17,260 nucleotides of DNA from the NCBI GenBank assembly GCA_031295725.1, contig JAUMNV010000120.1, positions 1-17,260 of the forward strand, written 5' to 3'. Under the pieces are notes generated by a model. It ran no database searches, had not been told where the DNA came from, and saw only the letters and a program-made list of their open reading frames with translations. Every line of letters begins with the position of its first letter. Within the stretch, counting starts at the first letter, position 1. Source of the DNA: Collinsella sp. (GTDB lineage Bacteria; Actinomycetota; Coriobacteriia; Coriobacteriales; Coriobacteriaceae). The position numbers and the translations under genes were made by a program. Shown here piece by piece: positions 6,611 through 13,666 of the stretch.

Positions 6611-7345
6611 CTAGATATCGAAGCTGTAGCGCGAACCCACGTAGTACTGTCTGCCATAGCAGAAGCGCTCTCCGTTGGAATCGAGAAAACCCGCGTTCAT
6701 GAAGAACAGCGGCTCCCCTACTGGGACCTTGAGCTCGCGGGCGGCATCAATTCCCGCACGGGCGATCTCCAGCCTGCAGGGATCGGACGAGCAGGGATAC
6801 CTACCCGTACGCTCCCCCACGGCCTCGAATATCGAACAATTGGAGAGACCGATATCTTTGAGAAATTCGAATCCATCGACAGGATAGTAGTTGTTCTCGA
6901 ACAGGACCGGCACGCCGTCTGCGGTACGCACGCGTGAGACCAAGATGAGGTCAGAGCCTTCATCCAAGCCAAAGAAAGAAGCGAGGTCGCGATCGGCGGC
7001 AACGGTCTTGCGGGCAACGACGCGAGCGCCCGCCTTCATGCCGTTTTCAGCGCATGCTTGGGTAAAACTCTGAACATCGTCCTTCTGATGCACCTTGCGA
7101 ATTATCTTTGTCGCGGTCACAAACGTACCACGCCCCTGCCGCTTGGTGAGATACCCCTCGCCCACAAGCTCCTCTATTGCGCGGCGAACCGTGACCCTTC
7201 CCACGCCGTACATCTTAGAAAGCTCAAGTTCCGTTGGAATCTGCGAGTCAACGGGATATGTCCCCTGTTCGATATCGCTCTTAAGCAAATCGAGCACCTG
7301 TTGATACAGCGGGGCGGAAGAGCCCCCATCCAGATGCGCATCCAC
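6611..7345 (-). CDS. frlR: GntR/HutC-family regulator of the frl operon
   Basis: A 244-residue transcription factor. The N-terminal winged helix (about 10-78) has the GntR pattern: LYQQVLDLLKSDIEQGTYP, then LSKMYGVGRVTVRRAIEEL and the wing RQGRGTFV. A UTRA effector domain fills about 95-240. The gene starts at a GTG (7343-7345) behind AAAGGGAGAG. It lies upstream of, and in the same direction as, the transporter gene, 197 bp away. In frl loci the equivalent regulator represses the catabolic genes until a phosphorylated Amadori intermediate binds the UTRA domain. The twin repeats at 6471-6500 and 6521-6540 are its likely targets. No obvious copy of the repeat is seen at its own promoter. The family assignment is firm; the ligand is inferred from context. 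Confidence 0.85.
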   Translation of the reverse strand: MDAHLDGGSSAPLYQQVLDLLKSDIEQGTYPVDSQIPTELELSKMYGVGRVTVRRAIEELVGEGYLTKRQGRGTFVTATKIIRKVHQKDDVQSFTQACAENGMKAGARVVARKTVAADRDLASFFGLDEGSDLILVSRVRTADGVPVLFENNYYPVDGFEFLKDIGLSNCSIFEAVGERTGRYPCSSDPCRLEIARAGIDAARELKVPVGEPLFFMNAGFLDSNGERFCYGRQYYVGSRYSFDI

Positions 7346-7386
7346 AAAAACTCTCCCTTTAAGGCGTTCGCGATCTCAACGACTCC

Positions 7387-7416
7387 ATTCTACCGCACAC
7401 GGAAAAATGAGGTTAA
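7387..7416 (-). promoter_or_regulatory. Probable promoter of frlR
   Basis: On the minus strand TTAACC (7411-7416), an 18-bp spacer and TAGAAT (7387-7392) lie about 45 bp upstream of the frlR start codon. The end of the upstream HAD remnant overlaps the -35 box. Confidence 0.55.
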
Positions 7417-7550
7417 ACACATAGGGGCCCTGCATGTTTGAGCGGATCGGGAATCTGGTCGCTGATTTCGTCCGCATTTGCTTGCGAAAAACCAAAACGC
7501 TCCTCGCGCTTGGCGAACACGGTGAGGCCCGCCGCCTTGCACGCAGCGAT
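7413..7550 (-). pseudogene. C-terminal fragment of a HAD-family phosphatase
   Basis: The frame ending at TAA 7413-7415 reads IAACKAAGLTVFAKREER followed by FGFSQANADEISDQIPD. This is the end of a HAD subfamily IA (beta-phosphoglucomutase-like) hydrolase, where the AACKAAG helix follows the acidic metal-binding motif. The cap domain and the catalytic DxD motif are absent. Upstream the frame runs straight into a copy of the PTS IIB start region at about 7551, so it is a deletion junction, with a 4-base CGAT overlap at the joint. It is probably not translated. Confidence 0.65.
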
Positions 7551-7766
7551 CGATGATGCTCGTGTGATGTTGGCTTCCTTCCTTTGCTTGCGAGGCGCGT
7601 CACTCGTCCTGCTGAGCCGCGGGCCCATCGTTCGGCGTGGCCTGCCTGCGCGGGGCATGCCGGGAATTGATGTAGTCGTATGCGTAGGCGATCTCCGTGA
7701 CGGGGACCTCCACGTGGTAATGGGCGGAAATGTCAGAGAAGCTCGTGCGGAATGCCTCGACGAAAT
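7551..7766. repeat. Direct repeat A, left copy (IIB leader plus levR 3' end)
   Basis: 7551-7590 matches 14924-14963 with one mismatch, and that mismatch turns the IIB start codon ATG into ACG. 7600-7756 (levR 3' end) matches 15000-15156 closely. Between the two parts the right copy has about 28 extra bases forming a hairpin. The repeat joins the HAD fragment to an intact levR gene. Confidence 0.85.
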
Positions 7767-10353
7767 CGTTGTGTTCATTGGCGAAGCGCTGCTCGTCTGC
7801 GTAGTTCTCGATGGGGCTTCTGGTCACGAGGCGCTCCACGAGACAACACAGGTGCACGTAGAGCCCCATGCTCACACGAGCGCCAATCACGTCTCCGGTG
7901 AGCTGCTGGAGCCGCTCTGCGGCACTCTCGATTTCGCCGAAGAGCTTGTTGGGGTTAAGGATTGTGATGGACTCGACCACGTTCCTGAGGGTCATGTTCT
8001 TGACGAGATTCTGGTGGAACGTGCGCAAGCTGTCAGCGTCGAGCAAGCGTGCGAAGGCGCGGTCTATCTGGGCCGTTCCTTCGCCGGCGATGAGTTCCTC
8101 GAGCGAAATGAACGGGACTCCATCGGCGTGCGGATTGTCCGTGCCGATGACCGAGCGCACGTTGTACTGGGAGAAGGCGGCATCCTCAGATCCGTTATTG
8201 GCGAGCTGCCGCCAGTCAACGGCGACAAGCCGCGCGGGGGACTCGCCAGGCAGGCTCTGCGCCACGAGATCGCGGATCCGCGCAGCTGCGTCAAGTCCGC
8301 CTTCGGAGCAGAAGACAATCGCGTCCGGTCGGGCGTTGCGCGCCACGATGTGATAATTACAGGTGCAAGCTGCCGCAGCATCGTCGAGAACCTCTCGCAC
8401 GGAGCGACCCGCGATAAGTCCGGCGCCAACCTCCACCGCAAGGCCGGTAGAGGCGTTGTTGATGATGCCGAGCGTCATGCCGGAGGTGGATTCCATACTC
8501 TTATAAATATCCTGGAGCGATCCCATGTCCACGAGGATGACGACCTCGTCTGCGTAGGAGAAGCGGTCGATGATTTGCTGAAGAGGAACAGCGACGTCCG
8601 TAACCTTCTGGTCGTAGGGCATGTCGATGGCCTCGAAGACCCTCGTGTCAAGAATCCGATTGGCGGCGTCGGCGATGCTCGTGGCGGTCGAGTAGCCATG
8701 ACTGAGGACGATACCGACGCTCCGACGACGCTTAGACGGGTCGAGTGCGAGTGCCGCATGCGCAAGGACGAGCAGACACGTGAGATCGTCGAGTGCGATG
8801 CCGAGCGTGGCCTTGAGTTCATCAGCGATGCAGGCGCAGACAGTAACGGCAAAGCGGTTGCGCTGGGCCACGACGCCGCGCATGCCGGAAAGCTCGCTTG
8901 CATGGGAGCTCTTCCAACGCGAGAGGCTTGCGGGCGGCCACAGCTGGAGGCAGATGCCCTGGGCGATTAGATGCGAGCTCTTTCGGGACAAATCGATCGA
9001 GTAGAGTTCGTTCACGGAAGTGACGACGCTGTCGGCGATCTGCTCGTATGCGTCGGACTTCGAGCGGCCCGGGTTTTGCCCGAACGCCAGGTAGTCCTCG
9101 AGGTCGCGGGCTCGCTCCACCAGCTGAGCGCTGCACGCGCCCCCATCAAGCGTGCCTTCGCGATAGCTCTCGTATGGCTCCAGCATGGCGTCGAGTACAT
9201 GCCGTGCGCGGTCGTCCGCCTGGCTTTGGATACTCCGGGTGGTGTCGATGAGCTGCATGTCGTTCTCGCTGCGCTCGAGTGCGGAGCCGGCAAGGATTGC
9301 GGAGGGAAGCTGGTAGGTGCGAATCTCCAGGCTGTCACCCTTCGTGTCTAGATAGGCCTCGGCGCAACAGTTGGTGATGCAGTCGCGCAGGCCGCGTACG
9401 TTCTCCTCGAAGTTGGTGCCGGCGAGGGCTCGGAAGGCTCCGCGACTTATGAGGATGTCGCGTCCTATGCGTCGGCCCTCCTCCTTGAGGAAGTGGAGAG
9501 TCAGTTCCTCACGCTCCTCCTGGGTGCGCTCGCGCAGAGACGGCACCTGGGCGGACATGGGGATGCGACGCGTGAGGCTGCGGCACTCGGTACTGTCTGC
9601 CTCGTTTGAGGTGGCAAAGATAAGGCGCACAGCAGGGGCTGGCACAATGGCGCCCGCCTGTGCGGAGGCCCACTCCAAGAGCGCGTCCTGGGCAGCGGGT
9701 GAGAGGGCGTCGACGTCCTTGAGATAAACGATGCCGCCGCTCGCCCGATCTGCAGGCCCGCCATCTGCGCACAGGTCGTGAGTGAGCGCGCGGGCATCGT
9801 CTGCGTAATGCGAGCAGTCGATGCTCACAAGCTTGGCTTCCTGCTGCAGGACGCCGACGTTCTTGCCGTATTCGAGGGCAAGTTCGGCGAGTAGACCCTT
9901 GCCGGTTCCCGAGGCGCCACAGAGCAGGATGGGCAGGCCAGCTGGCGGGTACTTGAGCGCGGCGCAGAGCTGGCTGATGCAGGGCGCAAGGCTCAGCTCG
10001 TGACCGATTGCGCGGTCGAAGTCGAGTCGCTCGCCGTTTCCGAGCGTGGCGAAGAGCTGCTCGACCGAAGGGTAGGTGCTACGCTCAATGCGAGACTGGA
10101 AGAAGCGTTCGAGGGAGCGGCGGTGGAAGTAGCACACCGGTCGTGCCCCTGCTTTCACCACGAGGCCAGCGCGCACGAGCTCGTTGAGATACTGACTTGC
10201 CAGGCTGCGCGAGATGGCGAGCGAGTCGGTTATAGATGCCGTGGTGAAGTGGTCGAGACGGTTCTGGATGCGCCCGCCCCGCGTGCTGCCAAGCTCGCGC
10301 GTGATGCGATCGAGGTAGGCAAGCAGGTCTTTCTGTGTCTCGGGGATGTTCAT
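7600..10353 (-). CDS. levR: LevR-type PTS-regulated AAA+/PRD transcriptional activator lacking GAFTGA
   Basis: A 917-residue regulator of the LevR family, which activates mannose-type PTS operons and is itself controlled by PTS phosphorylation. Order of parts: N-terminal helix-turn-helix (about 20-80); AAA+ domain (about 110-345) with Walker A GASGTGKG (146-153) and PSLRER (271-276); PRD1 (about 435-540); an EIIA-Man-like domain with the phospho-acceptor region VLSHGYSTATS (His552); an EIIB-like part with FCSEGG (Cys682); PRD2 (about 785-890) with His834. Oddities: the segment that should carry the sigma-54-contacting GAFTGA loop is shortened to LTHDLCADGGPADRASGG, and Walker B reads YLKDVD instead of FLDE. 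The ATG 10351-10353 has AGGAGG upstream; longer in-frame starts do not. Now downstream of its likely target operon, it ends in a repeat shared with a deleted second copy. The symbol is by family. Confidence 0.85.
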   Translation of the reverse strand: MNIPETQKDLLAYLDRITRELGSTRGGRIQNRLDHFTTASITDSLAISRSLASQYLNELVRAGLVVKAGARPVCYFHRRSLERFFQSRIERSTYPSVEQLFATLGNGERLDFDRAIGHELSLAPCISQLCAALKYPPAGLPILLCGASGTGKGLLAELALEYGKNVGVLQQEAKLVSIDCSHYADDARALTHDLCADGGPADRASGGIVYLKDVDALSPAAQDALLEWASAQAGAIVPAPAVRLIFATSNEADSTECRSLTRRIPMSAQVPSLRERTQEEREELTLHFLKEEGRRIGRDILISRGAFRALAGTNFEENVRGLRDCITNCCAEAYLDTKGDSLEIRTYQLPSAILAGSALERSENDMQLIDTTRSIQSQADDRARHVLDAMLEPYESYREGTLDGGACSAQLVERARDLEDYLAFGQNPGRSKSDAYEQIADSVVTSVNELYSIDLSRKSSHLIAQGICLQLWPPASLSRWKSSHASELSGMRGVVAQRNRFAVTVCACIADELKATLGIALDDLTCLLVLAHAALALDPSKRRRSVGIVLSHGYSTATSIADAANRILDTRVFEAIDMPYDQKVTDVAVPLQQIIDRFSYADEVVILVDMGSLQDIYKSMESTSGMTLGIINNASTGLAVEVGAGLIAGRSVREVLDDAAAACTCNYHIVARNARPDAIVFCSEGGLDAAARIRDLVAQSLPGESPARLVAVDWRQLANNGSEDAAFSQYNVRSVIGTDNPHADGVPFISLEELIAGEGTAQIDRAFARLLDADSLRTFHQNLVKNMTLRNVVESITILNPNKLFGEIESAAERLQQLTGDVIGARVSMGLYVHLCCLVERLVTRSPIENYADEQRFANEHNDFVEAFRTSFSDISAHYHVEVPVTEIAYAYDYINSRHAPRRQATPNDGPAAQQDE

Positions 10354-10453
10354 GCGGCTGGTCCTCCTTTCGTCCCACACCTTACGGGCGGGGTGGTGCT
10401 CGGGACGGGTTGGCGCCCGCGTTTTGTCACGGGCACGTGAACTTCGGCACTCC

Positions 10454-10481
10454 ATGATACATCTGTAGTGACATATGGCAA
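10454..10481 (-). promoter_or_regulatory. Probable promoter of levR
   Basis: On the minus strand TTGCCA (10476-10481), a 16-bp spacer and TATCAT (10454-10459) lie about 100 bp upstream of the levR start. The same place in the right-hand copy reads CGCCA...TAGCAT, a weaker match. Confidence 0.5.
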
Positions 10482-10484
10482 CTT

Positions 10485-10505
10485 CTCGACACCTGCGCTC
10501 GACAC
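10485..10505. promoter_or_regulatory. Tandem CTCGACAC boxes upstream of the levR promoter
   Basis: CTCGACAC occurs at 10485-10492 and again at 10498-10505, a 13-bp period. Both boxes and the spacing are kept in the right-hand copy (15321-15328 and 15334-15341), although the sequence around them has diverged. This suggests an activator or repressor site. Confidence 0.45.
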
Positions 10506-10554
10506 AGCGAGCGGCAACAGCGCTGTCCGCCGAGCGCCTCACGGGCGTATCCCA

Positions 10555-10755
10555 ACCGTAGGAGTGCGCTTTGCCACCTTTGACTGCCTCCCTGTCGGCA
10601 AGCGGCTCGCCGTTCGCTCCGTCTCTGACCACATCGCTCGAATCGGCTCTGCCGCCGGCGCTGTGGTGGCCGTCGTGCCCGCAAAGGTCATCAAGCAGGC
10701 CGACGAGGTCACCGCGGGCAAGGTCTCCCTCGTCGACGCACTCAGGAATCTGTAG
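10555..10755 (+). pseudogene. C-terminal remnant of an unidentified plus-strand gene
   Basis: The frame ending at TAG 10753-10755 has a protein-like tail (AGAVVAVVPAKVIKQADEV, then SLVDALRNL) with hydrophobic strand and helix periodicity. It is followed by two hairpins, the second a strong terminator. Upstream the frame enters the duplicated levR leader at about 10570, which exists in the other copy without this gene, so the 5' part of the gene has been lost at the junction. I do not recognise the family. Confidence 0.4.
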
Positions 10756-10779
10756 GCGAGGCCCCTAAGGCCGCCTCGC
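10756..10779. repeat. Hairpin right after the plus-strand remnant
   Basis: GCGAGGC / GCCTCGC, a perfect 7-bp stem with a 10-nt loop, begins at the first base after the TAG stop at 10753-10755. No T run follows. Confidence 0.5.
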
Positions 10780-10817
10780 TGTCGGCAGCCCGGGGCCATG
10801 TGCCATCAGGGCACAGG

Positions 10818-10864
10818 ACGGGTCCGGTCGCCGGAATGCGGCCGGACCCGTTGTTCGCGTGTTT
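10818..10864 (+). terminator. Strong terminator hairpin
   Basis: A 14-bp stem with one G-T pair (ACGGGTCCGGTCGC at 10818-10831, partner at 10838-10851) and a 6-nt loop is followed on the plus strand by a T-rich stretch ending in GTTTT. The T-rich side suits the plus-strand remnant. As the only strong hairpin after the GH32 gene, it may also slow minus-strand transcription entering levR. Confidence 0.65.
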
Positions 10865-10901
10865 TGCTGGGGGAGTCGCTGTGGCGACGAGGTTCACTGG
10901 C

Positions 10902-12338
10902 TTACTTTTCCTGTTCGCGCAGCCCCTTCGCCAAGGCTATGTTGGACAGTTTGAGTTCGCCATTCGTTACCGTAACAGCAAGCGAGTGGCCGAACTTCTC
11001 GCAGACGCGTGTCGTGAGTGCGGTACCGTCGAGGTAGAGGACGAGGATGTTGTCGTCAACGATGAGCTGCAGGTGGTAAGAACGCCCGGACTCGAGCCAG
11101 ACTGGCCTCCAAAGCCCCTTATCCATTACGCGGAACCACTTGTAACAGGGGCTCTTGTCGAACGAGAGCCGATTCGCGTCGAGGTCGAAGCGGTATTCGT
11201 ACGACTCGTCGGTCTCGAGATTCTTGTAGGCTCGAATTGAGAAGTCGCAAGCGTCCCTGAACGTCACGTCTGCCTCGAAGCAGAAGATCTCGCCTGCGTT
11301 TTCGGTGATTACGCACTCCGTTCGTTCGTGGTCTCCGCGAAGCTCGATATCCGGGACGGCATCAGGGCACTCGAACGCATCCTTTATGCTTTGGGGAGGG
11401 CGAACGCCGAGGGTGCCATTGGGGCGCTGGTACACCTCATGGGGCATAAACGAGCCACCCCAAAGCCAGTTGGCCCGGTCATCGTCGTTCTCGCGCGTGG
11501 GGACCCAGCCGGACAGAATCCTGCGCGATCCGTCGAAGGCGGTCCGTCCGGCGTAATACGCCCTCCCGTCGAAGGCGTCATCTCTCGGCTTCTCCCACGG
11601 ACCGTAGAGATCGCGGCTCATGCGGTAGACGATCTTGTTCTCGTCGCTGTACTCAGAGTAGACCAGGTACCACCAATCGCCAATTTTAAAAATGTCTGGC
11701 ATTTCGAACATGGTGTAGAGGCCGGGGGCCCAGAAGTCGCCCTTGAACTGCCAGTGCTCGAGGTCCTTCGACGTAAAGTGAACGAGCCTGCCAGTTTGGA
11801 GGGTTTTGGAGGGGTCGTCTCCCTTACGCGTGCCCAGTACGAGGAGGTATTCCTTCCGGTCGTCATCCCATATTACGAAAGGGTCGCGCCAGTTGCGCCC
11901 ATCGTATCCTGGCTGAGGCGTGAGCTCTACTGCAACGCCCGTCTTTTTCCACGTCGCATAATCATCCGAGCAGGCCTTCGCCTGCATGAGCACCTGGGAC
12001 GTTTTGCCTTCTCGCAGGTAGTTGCGGTTGAACCCGGTATAGAAAGCGCGTACCTCCCCTTTTGCCTCGTAAACGGTTCCGGCGTAGATAAACTGGTCTT
12101 GGTCGTCTTCTCCGCCGTGGGGGATCGCCGTTCCGTGTTCCTGGTACGTCACGAAGTCCTGGGTGGTCGCGAGCGACCACCCAAAGGGCTGTCCTTCGGC
12201 AAGCGGAGCGGGGTCGCGCGTGTCACGCTGGTGGTATAGATAGAACGTGCCGTCCTTGCCGAAGGGCATGACGTCTCCCACCCACACGTCCTTCGGTTGG
12301 TAGAACAGGTGCTGGTTATTGGTCGGGACTTTGCGCAT
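10902..12338 (-). CDS. Glycoside hydrolase family 32 (beta-fructosidase), intracellular
   Basis: Hydrolyses beta-fructosidic bonds in sucrose, fructo-oligosaccharides or their PTS-phosphorylated forms. The 478-residue protein has the five-blade catalytic part (about 8-320) and a C-terminal beta-sandwich (about 330-478). Catalytic residues are visible: nucleophile Asp22 in WVGDVMPF (in place of the classical WMNDPNG), RDP at 151-153, and acid/base Glu212 in FEMPDIF. There is no signal peptide, so it should work on sugars already imported. It is the last gene of the PTS operon, 29 bp after the IIA gene, with AGGAGG before the ATG. This parallels sacC after levDEFG in Bacillus, although SacC is secreted. 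Exact substrate and linkage cannot be set from sequence. Confidence 0.87.
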   Translation of the reverse strand: MRKVPTNNQHLFYQPKDVWVGDVMPFGKDGTFYLYHQRDTRDPAPLAEGQPFGWSLATTQDFVTYQEHGTAIPHGGEDDQDQFIYAGTVYEAKGEVRAFYTGFNRNYLREGKTSQVLMQAKACSDDYATWKKTGVAVELTPQPGYDGRNWRDPFVIWDDDRKEYLLVLGTRKGDDPSKTLQTGRLVHFTSKDLEHWQFKGDFWAPGLYTMFEMPDIFKIGDWWYLVYSEYSDENKIVYRMSRDLYGPWEKPRDDAFDGRAYYAGRTAFDGSRRILSGWVPTRENDDDRANWLWGGSFMPHEVYQRPNGTLGVRPPQSIKDAFECPDAVPDIELRGDHERTECVITENAGEIFCFEADVTFRDACDFSIRAYKNLETDESYEYRFDLDANRLSFDKSPCYKWFRVMDKGLWRPVWLESGRSYHLQLIVDDNILVLYLDGTALTTRVCEKFGHSLAVTVTNGELKLSNIALAKGLREQEK

Positions 12339-12367
12339 GTCTCGTCCTCCTTACTGTCGCGTCTTTC

Positions 12368-12772
12368 CTATTCGTCTTCTTCGTCAACGTCCGGAGTAAG
12401 ATCTCCGAGGTAGACGAGCTGCTCTTTGGCTTGGGTGACGACATGCCTCACCACATCGGGAGTAAGCTGTCCGGCGTGGAGCGAGAGCTCGAGGGCCACG
12501 GGAAGGTTTACGCCGGTCACTATGAACGCGCCTCGCGGAGCCGAGCAGGCTACGAGCTGGTTTACGCTGCCCTGAAGGATGTCGGTGAGAACGAGGGTCT
12601 CGTCATCTTCGGCGATGCCCTCGAATGCGCTGGCGAGCTTCTCCTCGAGCGGGGTTTCGTCTGTAAACGCGCAGACAACCCTGATGTCGTGCCCCGGTCC
12701 TATGATGGCCTTGAGCGTGTCTCCGAGTCCGGCTGCCAGGCCGTAGTGCGATGCAATGATGATGTGCCTCAT
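12368..12772 (-). CDS. PTS mannose/fructose-family IIA component
   Basis: Cytosolic phosphocarrier that takes phosphate from HPr and passes it to the IIB protein. The 134-residue protein is a complete EIIA-Man domain: MRHIIIASHYG places the phospho-acceptor at His9. The following residue is Tyr rather than the more common Gly. LTDILQGSVNQ and VTGVNLPVALEL are standard family segments, and the C-terminus is acidic. AAAGGACG lies upstream of the ATG. It sits 33 bp after the IID gene and before GH32, so here IIA comes last among the PTS genes, unlike levD, which is first in Bacillus. Confidence 0.9.
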   Translation of the reverse strand: MRHIIIASHYGLAAGLGDTLKAIIGPGHDIRVVCAFTDETPLEEKLASAFEGIAEDDETLVLTDILQGSVNQLVACSAPRGAFIVTGVNLPVALELSLHAGQLTPDVVRHVVTQAKEQLVYLGDLTPDVDEEDE

Positions 12773-12805
12773 AATGCGTCCTTTGTGGGTTGGTCTAGCC
12801 CTAGG

Positions 12806-13666
12806 CTAGGCAGCAAGAATGCCGAAAGCCGCGCACACCCACGAGATGATGAGGATGCCGAGGACAATCTTGTTGATGCTGACCTTGCGCTTGACGAGGG
12901 CGTAGACGATGGCTGTGGCTATTACGGGCAGCATGCCGACCATGATTTGGTCGAGGATGCCCGTCTGGACGTCGAGCGTGACGTCACCCATGGTGAACGT
13001 GAGACCACACGAGACCTTGATGACGGTGGGGATGAGCGCACCGACGACCATCATGCCAAGTGCCGACGTCGACTCGGTGAAAACGGACATCTTCTCGGCA
13101 AGGGTCGTGAAGAGCTTGTCGCCGAACTTATAGCCTATGCGCCAGTCAAAGAGCTTCCATACGAAGATGGCGATGGCGACGGCGAGTCAGAGAAGCACGC
13201 CGACGGGGTTTCCCGCCTGTCCCATGTAGGCGGCGATGGAGCCGAAGATGGTGGGAATGAGGATGGCGAAGATCGTATCGCCGACTCCTGAGAGGGAGCC
13301 CATGAGGCCAATCTTAAGGTCTTGGACCGCGTCGATGGCGTCATTGTGCCCCTTGTCCTCCAAGGCTAGGCCGGCGCCGAGGAGCAGGCCGCTTACCTGG
13401 GGAGTCGCATTGTAATAGCGATAGGTGCTCAGAAGTGACCTGCGGTAGCCCTCCTCGTCTCCTGCATAGATCTTGCGCAGGGCGGGTTCGGTTGCGAACA
13501 TGACCGCCGGGGCACACTGGGACTCATAGTTATAGATGGACGCGCCGAGCATCCAGCGGCGGCCGCAACGGTCGAGATCGGAAACGGTGAGGACTGGCTG
13601 GTACGTTCCGTCTGCCAGGCGGGTTGGCGCTTCGTTTGCCTTGGTGGCGTTAACTTCGTTACTCAT
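12806..13666 (-). pseudogene. PTS mannose/fructose-family IID component interrupted by an in-frame TGA
   Basis: Membrane subunit that forms the sugar channel together with IIC. Both halves are in one frame: 159 residues (MSNEVNATKANEAP to GNPVGVLL), a TGA at 13187-13189, then LAVAIAIFVWKLFDWRIGYK and on to the TAG at 12806-12808. Ignoring the TGA gives about 285 residues, the normal IID length, with the family segments RRWMLGASIYNYE, GDTIFAILIP and the C-terminal membrane helices present. A Trp (TGG) would fit the interrupted hydrophobic helix, so a single base change explains it. The ATG overlaps the end of the IIC gene by 8 bp. As written, the product would lack the second half and the permease would fail. 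Readthrough, recent decay or a sequencing error are all possible. Confidence 0.85.

Larger units (their letters stand above)
10341..10571. repeat. Direct repeat B, left copy (levR 5' end and promoter region)
   Basis: This stretch matches 15178-15412 at roughly seven of eight positions. It holds the levR ribosome site and first codons, the promoter and the CTCGACAC repeats. Similarity fades after about 10571. Confidence 0.85.

Noticed and set aside
7438..8970. Long plus-strand open frame (510 codons) opposite levR
   Set aside because: This is the antisense shadow of the levR coding frame, with no recognisable domain or ribosome site.
13187..13189. Selenocysteine at the IID TGA
   Set aside because: IID proteins have no selenocysteine tradition, the position is in a hydrophobic helix, and no convincing SECIS-like hairpin was seen just downstream. 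A Trp-to-stop change is simpler.
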